A stretch of DNA of 5,267 nucleotides, taken from NCBI GenBank assembly GCA_013202185.1, contig JABMSA010000403.1, forward strand, positions 1 to 5,267, in the 5' to 3' direction. How positions within the stretch are numbered: position 1 is the first letter of the stretch; each line of letters opens with the position of its first letter. Of this stretch, positions 1 to 5,267 are shown piece after piece. Under the pieces are notes generated by a model. The model was not told where the DNA came from. It was given only the letters and a program-made list of their open reading frames with translations, and ran no database searches. This stretch comes from Planctomycetota bacterium (lineage in GTDB: Bacteria; Planctomycetota; PUPC01; JABMSA01). The translations under genes and the position numbers were made by a program.

Positions 1-183
1 CCCTTACTGCCTGCCGGCGGCCTCTGCCCGCGCCGAATTGTTCTGACAAGTCCGCCTGCCTCTAGTAGCCCAGGACGGCTTCCGTTGGCCAGTGGACGAA
101 GCCCAGCGGCACGATGATGCCAACGGCGACCACTGGCCCCGCGATACAGTTCCAATGGTACGTCCGAGCAGCCTGCCTTGCGG
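1..183. other. GC-rich tail after res with no supported gene
   Basis: The stretch past the res TAG holds the inverted repeats at 82-138 and no gene I can support. Several frames stay open because the DNA is GC-rich, but none has a convincing start with a ribosome site or a recognisable protein. On the minus strand, one frame has a hydrophobic run ending in TAG at 62-64, without an upstream ATG. Confidence 0.5.
82..138. repeat. Two overlapping, competing inverted repeats downstream of res
   Basis: GGCCAGTGG (87-95) pairs with CCACTGGCC (130-138), a perfect 9-bp stem with a 34-nt loop. CCGTTGGC (82-89) pairs with GCCAACGG (119-126), a perfect 8-bp stem with a 29-nt loop. The left arms overlap at 87-89 and the stems would cross, so they are alternatives. 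The structure begins about 45 nt past the res stop, where transcript-ending or stabilising structures are expected. Loops are long and there is no U-run, so it is not a standard intrinsic terminator. Confidence 0.35.
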
Positions 184-2685
184 CTACTTTACCTTTGCTT
201 CCTGGTCAAATATGCGATCAAGTTCGTCGTTGCTCTTTATTGGCAAGACTTTCTTGCGGACAGTCTCCTTTCCAAGGTCAAGGCGATAATAATGGTCTTG
301 GCCGTCAGGTGCCCTCTGCTTACGGATCAGTTGAATCCGGCCAAACAGATGCCAGTGCTTTTCAGCGAATTCGGCCAGGCCAACGGCCTTCACAGCATTG
401 TCCTTCCTGCTGGGATCGTGGGGCTCCAATATGTCAAACTGGAAGCCTTTGGCATCTTGACGAACAATGACCAGATCGGGAAACATTGGTTTGACTTCTC
501 CACCATCGCGGTAAGGAATCTCAAGCGACCAACGCTGGCGAACAACGTTGCGTAACCAGGCCACGACGCTTAGATCGGCCAATTCCTCTTCCAACACGCC
601 CTTTTCCCAAGTGCCAAGATTGGCACGGAACGTGTTATCTTCTTCAAGGTACAGGTGCTTCTCAAAAACAGGGGCTTTGGGCGTGCGCTTGAAAGGAATG
701 CTCTCGGGCAGTATCCACGGAATTGTCTCTGGGGCTGCGGCGGCGAGTCGCAGGTTGTTGTAATGTTTGCGGCGCTGCTCTCCGAGTTGGGCGATCTCCC
801 GCTTGTGTTGTTCGTACAAGCGGTTGAATTCATCCTCTGCGAGCTGCTCAAGCGATGTCATACCCTCGTGATTCTGAGAAAGAACGATTATCTCAACCTT
901 GACTGCGGTCGCGTCCTGTTCGCGACGGGCCCTCCAATATTCCATGTGGAGCCCGTTGGAGAGCCGGCGGCCTGCCTGTGCAAAATGACGTTCGATATCC
1001 GCCAAAGCAGCGTCAATGGTATAAGCAGTCTTGCTCTCTGCGACGATGGTGCCATGCAAAGCAATCGTTCTCAGATCGACGCCGGTGATCTGCTTAGCGC
1101 GATCCTCAAAATCCCCAGCCTCGTGCAATCGCTGCACTTGCTCAATCATCCAGGTGACAATCTCTTGGGTCACCTGTTCTTGAGCCTTCTCATCGATCCG
1201 ATCGTGGGCTAAACCACGTCCCAGCCCCATCAGACGGCGCAGCGCGCTCTGCCTGCGCACGGCATTCACGCGGTACGTCACCAAGTCCTTCATAGCCTCA
1301 AAAATCGCTTCGGTTCCTTTTCGTCGCTGGAGGGTGACCAGTTCGCGGCTGACGCCCGTTTCGGTAGGCGGCACGTCTTCCACGTTCTTCAGATCTTGGA
1401 TGACGGCATTGACGGTCTCCTCGTCATAGTGGGGCAGGTAGAGATGCACGTCGTTCAGCGCCGCGTCTTTTTCTACCCGGTGCGCCAGTGGTGTGCGCAC
1501 CATTCGACCCAAAAGCTGGGCAATGTAGGTGTGATCCTGCGCCCGCCGGAAAGACATCATCACCTCGGCACGGGGACAATCCCACCCGGTGGAAAGGCTC
1601 ATCTTAAACAGTACCACATTGACTTCAGGATCGTCTTCGATGCGAGAAGCCTCGATGTGCCGAACACTGCGATTACCTACCTGAATCTCTCCGCTGTCGT
1701 GGAAGGCGTGGGCTACCTCACCTGCCCGCAACGGCCGCTCAGTGGCGTTCTCCAGGGTAGAGAGAGCGGAGTTCAGATCGGTCCTCGTCAAGATTTTATC
1801 GGTGCCATCTTCCACCTGGATGACGAGGATGGGATGCACGATCTCAATCCCTTCGGATTGGCAATACCCGGCCCAGCGTTCTTGCATAACCTGCCAACGT
1901 TTGGCGGCCTCGGCCAGCAATGTCATTTCCGACTGCCCGCCGGATTCAGGAAAGTGAATCAGGATGCGGTCTTTGATCAGGCCCGACTCGCGCACGTCCT
2001 CCGCTGGAACATACACTTTGTGCACGGTATGGATAGTCCCCGCCAGCAAACCCTCGAAACGGCGCGGCGTGGCCGTCATGCCCAGAACCAGCGGCATGCG
2101 GCACAGCCCATCTTGCTCGCTGCCTAACAGGAACTTCTGCAGGATGGTCTGCGCCGTTTTGGCCTCCCGGTCGGTGCGCAACATGCCACGGTGTGCTTCA
2201 TCTATCACGACGTAAAAGCGGTCGGGGGCAGACTTGGCGGTGTTGGTGAGCGTCTCCCAGAGGGTATGTTGGCGACTGTCTCCCTCGCGTGTCAACAACT
2301 TGTCGCTGCCAAGCTTCTGCGTGTTGATAAAGTAGATGTGGCCGCCCGCCAGCCGTTCGGCATCGAAATTGGAATCAATGGTGACCAGTTGGCGCACGCG
2401 GATACGGTCAGACTTGCCCTCAATCTTTAGCTGTGTTTGCTTGTTCAACTCCGGCATATCCGAAATCCACAGAATAACCGCGTCTGGCTGTGGTTCGAAA
2501 CCCGGCTCGCCAAAGAAAATATCCTCGAAGAGGGCCGTCATCACGATGGTTTTGCCGGATCCGGTGGGGGCGGAGAAGGAGATGGCCTGGGGGTTATCAA
2601 CGGATGCAAACGGCTGCGCTTGAGTAAGCTTTGTGTGCATCATGTCTAGGGCATCTTGCTGAAAATCGAAGAGCGGAACTTTCAT
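184..2685 (-). CDS. res: Type III-like (Res) SF2 helicase with C-terminal PD-(D/E)xK-like nuclease region
   Basis: This 833-residue protein is probably the ATP-dependent motor and nuclease subunit that works with the Mod protein encoded just upstream. Helicase motifs are complete: Walker A APTGSGKT at 39-46, DEAH box at 162-165, TAT at 204-206, STGWDCPRA at 365-373, and QLLGRMVR at 390-397. An early FDFQQDAL (6-13) resembles the N-terminal Q-motif region. A long, mostly helical linker follows (about 440-640). The C-terminus has FPD at 735-737 and then FDILEPHD at 750-757, which occupies the place of the nuclease (D/E)xK element but has no lysine at the expected position. Length is slightly below the 900 or more residues usual for type III Res. 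The ATG overlaps the mod stop as ATGA, and a GGGGAG ribosome site lies 7 nt upstream, so it is co-transcribed and probably translationally coupled. The stop is TAG. A helicase that lacks cutting activity is the main alternative. Confidence 0.92.
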   Translation of the reverse strand: MKVPLFDFQQDALDMMHTKLTQAQPFASVDNPQAISFSAPTGSGKTIVMTALFEDIFFGEPGFEPQPDAVILWISDMPELNKQTQLKIEGKSDRIRVRQLVTIDSNFDAERLAGGHIYFINTQKLGSDKLLTREGDSRQHTLWETLTNTAKSAPDRFYVVIDEAHRGMLRTDREAKTAQTILQKFLLGSEQDGLCRMPLVLGMTATPRRFEGLLAGTIHTVHKVYVPAEDVRESGLIKDRILIHFPESGGQSEMTLLAEAAKRWQVMQERWAGYCQSEGIEIVHPILVIQVEDGTDKILTRTDLNSALSTLENATERPLRAGEVAHAFHDSGEIQVGNRSVRHIEASRIEDDPEVNVVLFKMSLSTGWDCPRAEVMMSFRRAQDHTYIAQLLGRMVRTPLAHRVEKDAALNDVHLYLPHYDEETVNAVIQDLKNVEDVPPTETGVSRELVTLQRRKGTEAIFEAMKDLVTYRVNAVRRQSALRRLMGLGRGLAHDRIDEKAQEQVTQEIVTWMIEQVQRLHEAGDFEDRAKQITGVDLRTIALHGTIVAESKTAYTIDAALADIERHFAQAGRRLSNGLHMEYWRARREQDATAVKVEIIVLSQNHEGMTSLEQLAEDEFNRLYEQHKREIAQLGEQRRKHYNNLRLAAAAPETIPWILPESIPFKRTPKAPVFEKHLYLEEDNTFRANLGTWEKGVLEEELADLSVVAWLRNVVRQRWSLEIPYRDGGEVKPMFPDLVIVRQDAKGFQFDILEPHDPSRKDNAVKAVGLAEFAEKHWHLFGRIQLIRKQRAPDGQDHYYRLDLGKETVRKKVLPIKSNDELDRIFDQEAKVK

Positions 2686-2698
2686 GATACGTCTCCCC
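2682..2698 (-). promoter_or_regulatory. mod/res overlap with res ribosome binding site
   Basis: The mod stop TGA (2682-2684) and res start ATG (2683-2685) share the bases ATGA. GGGGAG (2693-2698) lies 7 nt upstream of the res ATG, inside the end of mod. This arrangement favours termination-reinitiation and fixes Res synthesis to Mod synthesis. It also supports the chosen res start. Confidence 0.85.
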
Positions 2699-5072
2699 GG
2701 TTGATGGCGAAATTCTCCAGATAGTCTCGATAGAGCTGGATCACGTGTGGAACTGTCAACTGCGCGGCCATCTCTTGAAAGGCTTCTTCGGAATCGGTGA
2801 TCAGAAACACGTGGGTGAGATCATCTCGCGCTGCCAGCGCCGCCTGGAAATCGGCAAAACGGGTCTCGTCTACGAGCACGGCGAAGGGATTCTTCGCCGG
2901 TAACAGCATTGCCGGAATCGAATCATCTTCTGTCAATTTGGGCCTGGGACCCACGGCACCGGCCCGTAGCCACAAGAGGGGCAAGATGGCCCGGAACTGG
3001 CGTCCAAGGGCCACCTGATCCTTCTCCAGGAAGTCCAGCTTAACATACTCCAGATTGGTGGGAAAGCCCTCACGCATAGGGCGCTTTTCCTCTTCCTGCA
3101 CCTCAATGGGGCCGAGCATGTCGGTGATTTGCGCCTTCAAGTCCCGGAACAGCTTGTCGCTGCGGGTGACGACATAAAAGTGGGTGATGTGGTCCATCTC
3201 TTCCAGGGCGTCGAGAAAAGCATCGCCTTGAGTATCCTCGAAGAGAATGGCGGCGGTGTGTCGCTCGTCTTCAGAGACGAAAAAGGCCGTGTCGGCTTTG
3301 ATGTGGGTCTTGGGGATGCCTTCGATGAGGCTGACGATTTCCTGTTTACGGGCTCCCGTGTCCAGCATTTCGGGATCGATGTAGCCCAACCGACGAAAGG
3401 TGCGGGCTTTTTCTTTGCTCACAGAGTTGCCGGTCAGGTAGTCCCCCTCCAACTCTGTGCCGTCGTCGCGCCGGCCCAGGATGGTGTATTTGGAGCGCGG
3501 CCAAGTGACAGACCGGCAAATGCCGTGCTGTTCCCACTCCAGATCGCCGGGACGATGATCTTGTTTGGAAAGGCTTTTAGCCTCATCTTCCGAGACTTCG
3601 TTGTTGGTGACGAGGATGCAGCGGCGGTTGCCACCGTCGTAAGCGTTGAGAAGATTCACCGCGTGTAGAGTAGTACCAGAACCAGCGAAGAAGTCTAGCA
3701 CAAGCGCGTGCCGGACGTTTCCGATAGCTGCAGCTTTCAATGTATCTACAACCGCATAAGGGCTTTTGGGGTACTGGAATTCCACACTCTCATCTGCAAA
3801 AATCTGTGAAAGCAGTCTTGATCCGTACTCATTAGATGAGTAGAGCTTATTGTCCCACCAAGTGATAGGAAGTCTGCCTTCCTTAATGGGCACTCTTTCT
3901 TTTTTGTAAATCTGAACTGATCCATCTATGGTAGTCTTTGCCATCAATTCAGACAGATTGCTTCGCACCCTTTTCACACCCCAGCTCCAAACCTTTTCTT
4001 TTCGCATTCCATATTCAAACCGAACTGGCCAGATGACAGATTCTTCCGATCTAGCAGGCTCAATATTCTCCCAACTTTCGCTCACTGCGTTCCAGGTCAT
4101 TCCAGGAATACGGATACCCTCTAATGACGCATATATGGGATAGTATTGTCTTTTTCTATCTGATCTGTCAGAACCAGCTCCATGCTTTCTGAAATTCGAC
4201 CATTCAAACGGACCTTTTTCATCAAGTTGATCATAACGAGCAATTTGCTCTGCTGTTCGTTCCATTCGCCCTGGTCTTGCCTTATCGGTCTTGCCGATAA
4301 AAACTGCATATTCATGATTGACTGAGAATCCGTTTGCTGTTGCACGTCCGCCCGGATTATTACGAATGCATATAATGCCGAGTTCAAGACTCTGCCCAAA
4401 ACATGCGTCCTCCAACAACATACGCAAATGGTGAATTTCGTTGTCATCAATTGTGATGACGATAATACCGTCAGGCTTCAATAGTCGAAATGCTAACACC
4501 AGCCGACGCCGTATCATCGCCAGCCACTTGCTATGCCGCCAGCGGTCGTTGGCGTCCACGTAGTCGTTGTTGTACTTCCAGTCCCGCGCCCCGGTGTTGT
4601 AGGGCGGGTCAATGTAGATGCAATCCACCTGCCCGGTGTACAGATACTCCAGCAGTTGCAGGGCGTGGTAGTTGTCGGCCTCAATCAGGGCATGCCAAGG
4701 GGCGTCGTCGGGGCCGTTCTGCACCCGGTCAACGGGAGTCAAGGCCGGAAAAATGGGTTCCCCAAAGCGGCGCACCACCACCAGATCGTCGGTCGGCATC
4801 TGTCGCTGCTCGCCGCTGGCCGGGTTCAGGCAGAGCGCCTGACCATTGTCAGTGGATAGCACCCGCCAAATGCCGGTGAGCGATGCGTCCCGCCGCGCCA
4901 CCCGGCTGCCCTCGCGTATCAGTGCAGAGTAGATAGGTGTAAATTCCGGGAGATGCTCCTCGAACACCAGGCCGAATTTCTTTTCCTTGGTCAGGCGGTC
5001 GACTTCCTCCCGCAGCCGGTCACGCAAGGCTTCGTCTTCGATTTGCGCAATCAAGTCATCAATAGCTGCCAA
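2682..5072 (-). CDS. mod: Type III-like (Mod) adenine-specific DNA methyltransferase, beta class
   Basis: This 796-residue protein probably transfers a methyl group from S-adenosylmethionine to adenine N6 in a specific DNA site, and acts as the recognition subunit for the adjacent Res. Seen directly: catalytic motif IV DPPYNT at 155-160, a conserved SKWLAMI stretch at 181-187, NHEY at 252-255, and the cofactor-binding DFFAGSGTT at 460-468. Motif IV before motif I is the beta-class order found in type III Mod proteins. Residues 191-451 should hold the target-recognition domain. Residues 1-30 are charged and probably helical, and about 65-110 look like a small beta domain (inference). It is longer than the roughly 650 residues of classic Mod, because of this N-terminus and a C-terminal extension (about 500-796) that contains an internal duplication (608-650 and 731-773). 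The start is TTG: the frame is closed by TGA at 5094-5096, no other initiator lies between, and AAGGAG sits 7 nt upstream. The class is secure; the exact target base and site are not. Confidence 0.93.
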   Translation of the reverse strand: MAAIDDLIAQIEDEALRDRLREEVDRLTKEKKFGLVFEEHLPEFTPIYSALIREGSRVARRDASLTGIWRVLSTDNGQALCLNPASGEQRQMPTDDLVVVRRFGEPIFPALTPVDRVQNGPDDAPWHALIEADNYHALQLLEYLYTGQVDCIYIDPPYNTGARDWKYNNDYVDANDRWRHSKWLAMIRRRLVLAFRLLKPDGIIVITIDDNEIHHLRMLLEDACFGQSLELGIICIRNNPGGRATANGFSVNHEYAVFIGKTDKARPGRMERTAEQIARYDQLDEKGPFEWSNFRKHGAGSDRSDRKRQYYPIYASLEGIRIPGMTWNAVSESWENIEPARSEESVIWPVRFEYGMRKEKVWSWGVKRVRSNLSELMAKTTIDGSVQIYKKERVPIKEGRLPITWWDNKLYSSNEYGSRLLSQIFADESVEFQYPKSPYAVVDTLKAAAIGNVRHALVLDFFAGSGTTLHAVNLLNAYDGGNRRCILVTNNEVSEDEAKSLSKQDHRPGDLEWEQHGICRSVTWPRSKYTILGRRDDGTELEGDYLTGNSVSKEKARTFRRLGYIDPEMLDTGARKQEIVSLIEGIPKTHIKADTAFFVSEDERHTAAILFEDTQGDAFLDALEEMDHITHFYVVTRSDKLFRDLKAQITDMLGPIEVQEEEKRPMREGFPTNLEYVKLDFLEKDQVALGRQFRAILPLLWLRAGAVGPRPKLTEDDSIPAMLLPAKNPFAVLVDETRFADFQAALAARDDLTHVFLITDSEEAFQEMAAQLTVPHVIQLYRDYLENFAINRGDVS
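3721..4500 (-). other. GC-poor module inside mod covering the specificity region
   Basis: By hand count, 340 of 780 bases here are G or C (about 44%). The adjoining 4501-4680 is about 61% and 3601-3720 about 56%. The change at 4500 is abrupt (40% in the last 60 bases inside, 67% in the first 60 outside). The segment encodes roughly residues 191-451, starting just after SKWLAMIRRR and ending just before motif I at 460. In type III Mod proteins this central part carries the target-recognition domain. The pattern suggests replacement of the specificity module by recombination, though protein-driven composition could contribute. Confidence 0.6.
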
Positions 5073-5085
5073 ACTCTCACTCCTT
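5070..5085 (-). promoter_or_regulatory. Ribosome binding site and TTG start of mod
   Basis: AAGGAG (5080-5085) is followed by a 7-nt spacer and TTG (5070-5072). The strong Shine-Dalgarno match and good spacing decide the start, since the frame has a TGA at 5094-5096 and no ATG, GTG or TTG between that stop and this codon. TTG usually initiates less efficiently than ATG, which would limit Mod output despite the strong ribosome site. Confidence 0.8.
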
Positions 5086-5112
5086 GCTGTTTGTCATCTT
5101 GATGGTTTTCAT
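5077..5112 (-). CDS. Possible 11-residue leader peptide upstream of mod
   Basis: An ATG at 5110-5112 opens an 11-codon frame reading MKTIKMTNSKE, ending in TGA at 5077-5079, four nucleotides before the mod TTG and in a different frame. It has a second in-frame ATG. The mod Shine-Dalgarno lies inside its last codons, so translating it would affect ribosome access to mod. No convincing ribosome site precedes it, and so short a frame can arise by chance. Treat it as a candidate regulatory frame only. Confidence 0.2.
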   Translation of the reverse strand: MKTIKMTNSKE

Positions 5113-5144
5113 TGTTGAAGAGTTTTCCTACTCGGCCTTAGGTA

Positions 5145-5170
5145 TTCAAGCTCATAATAACGCGCTTGAA
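5145..5170 (-). repeat. Inverted repeat in the mod leader (hairpin or operator candidate)
   Basis: TTCAAGC (5145-5151) and GCTTGAA (5164-5170) form a perfect 7-bp inverted repeat around a 12-nt centre. It lies about 50-75 nt downstream of the inferred transcription start and about 70 nt before the mod ribosome site. It could fold as an RNA hairpin or serve as a dimeric repressor site. It is not followed by a U-run, so it does not look like an intrinsic terminator. A second short pairing, CCTACT at 5127-5132 with AGTAGG at 5212-5217 (plus-strand bases), could enclose it. Confidence 0.35.
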
Positions 5171-5224
5171 GCATTTGGAGATTTGTGCTGAACTGATACA
5201 AAACCCCTGACAGTAGGTAAACCC

Positions 5225-5253
5225 ATTATACTATGTCCAGCGAGGAAACGCAA
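5225..5253 (-). promoter_or_regulatory. Sigma70-type promoter for the mod-res operon
   Basis: On the minus strand a perfect TATAAT -10 box lies at 5225-5230. A TTGCGT -35-like hexamer (three of six consensus positions, including TTG) lies at 5248-5253, with an ideal 17-nt spacer. Transcription would begin near 5218, giving a leader of about 145 nt before the mod start. No other gene lies between this site and mod, so it most likely drives both genes. The start point is inferred from spacing only. Confidence 0.6.
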
Positions 5254-5267
5254 ACCGCCCCGCTTCC

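Larger units (their letters stand above)
5113..5267. other. Intergenic region with mod promoter and leader
   Basis: This stretch holds the promoter at 5225-5253, the inferred leader and its inverted repeat. The 14 bases beyond the -35-like hexamer run off the window, so the neighbouring gene cannot be seen. I see no tRNA, no longer ORF and no repeat array here. Confidence 0.6.

Noticed and set aside
4..183. Res frame stays open for 59 codons after its TAG, suggesting readthrough or a truncated longer Res
   Set aside because: The extension is rich in arginine, serine and glycine and lacks domain-like pattern, and Res already ends after its nuclease region. GC-rich DNA keeps frames open by chance.
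62..183. Minus-strand hydrophobic frame ending in TAG at 62-64, resembling a membrane segment
   Set aside because: It has no ATG and no ribosome site, and it is closed by a stop just inside the end of res. The only possible start (GTG) would give about 23 residues.
655..1212. Open plus-strand frame of 185 codons opposite the res linker
   Set aside because: It is antisense to an intact conserved gene, with no family resemblance and no operon context on that strand.
1396..2127. Open plus-strand frame of 243 codons opposite res
   Set aside because: It lies fully antisense to the conserved helicase domain, and its protein shows no recognisable motif. The reading is explained by GC-rich codons on the opposite strand.
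184..5072. BREX, DISARM or type I restriction system
   Set aside because: No PglZ, BrxC, DUF1998 or HsdS-like gene is visible, and the methyltransferase motif order and two-gene layout fit type III. Components outside the window cannot be excluded.
2682..5072. Phase-variable mod controlled by simple repeats
   Set aside because: I see no run of short tandem repeats in or before the gene, and the frame is intact.
1..5267. CRISPR array, tRNA, rRNA or insertion sequence
   Set aside because: No regularly spaced repeats, cloverleaf or transposase motifs were seen on either strand.

Overview
The window is almost filled by a two-gene operon on the minus strand. It encodes a type III-like restriction-modification pair. 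The upstream gene (5072 to 2682) is a beta-class, Mod-like adenine DNA methyltransferase with a DPPYNT catalytic motif and a later FAGSGTT cofactor motif. The downstream gene (2685 to 184) is a Res-like superfamily 2 helicase with a C-terminal region shaped like a PD-(D/E)xK nuclease. Both reading frames are intact, and they overlap by four bases (ATGA), so their translation is probably coupled.

Reading the minus strand from the right edge, the order is as follows. A sigma70-like promoter with a perfect TATAAT sits at about 5225-5253. A leader of about 145 nt follows, with an inverted repeat and a tiny possible leader ORF. Then comes a strong Shine-Dalgarno and a TTG start for the methyltransferase gene, then the helicase/nuclease gene. 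Last is a 183-bp non-coding tail with two overlapping, mutually exclusive inverted repeats. No long gene on the plus strand is supported, because open plus-strand frames lie antisense to the two conserved genes.

By family knowledge, Mod recognises a short asymmetric site and methylates adenine with S-adenosylmethionine. Res joins Mod and uses ATP to find and cut unmethylated foreign DNA. This pair departs from the textbook form in several ways. The Mod protein (796 aa) has an extra N-terminal domain, and its long C-terminal extension contains a gap-free tandem duplication. Its central specificity region is much poorer in GC (about 44%) than the sequence beside it (about 56-61%), with sharp edges at conserved motifs. 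The Res nuclease motif lacks the usual lysine.

The organism cannot be named from this window. The DNA is moderately GC-rich and the signals are typical of bacteria (TATAAT box, AAGGAG ribosome site, TTG start, overlapping genes). An environmental bacterium is likely. Such systems move horizontally, so the gene content says little about the host lineage.
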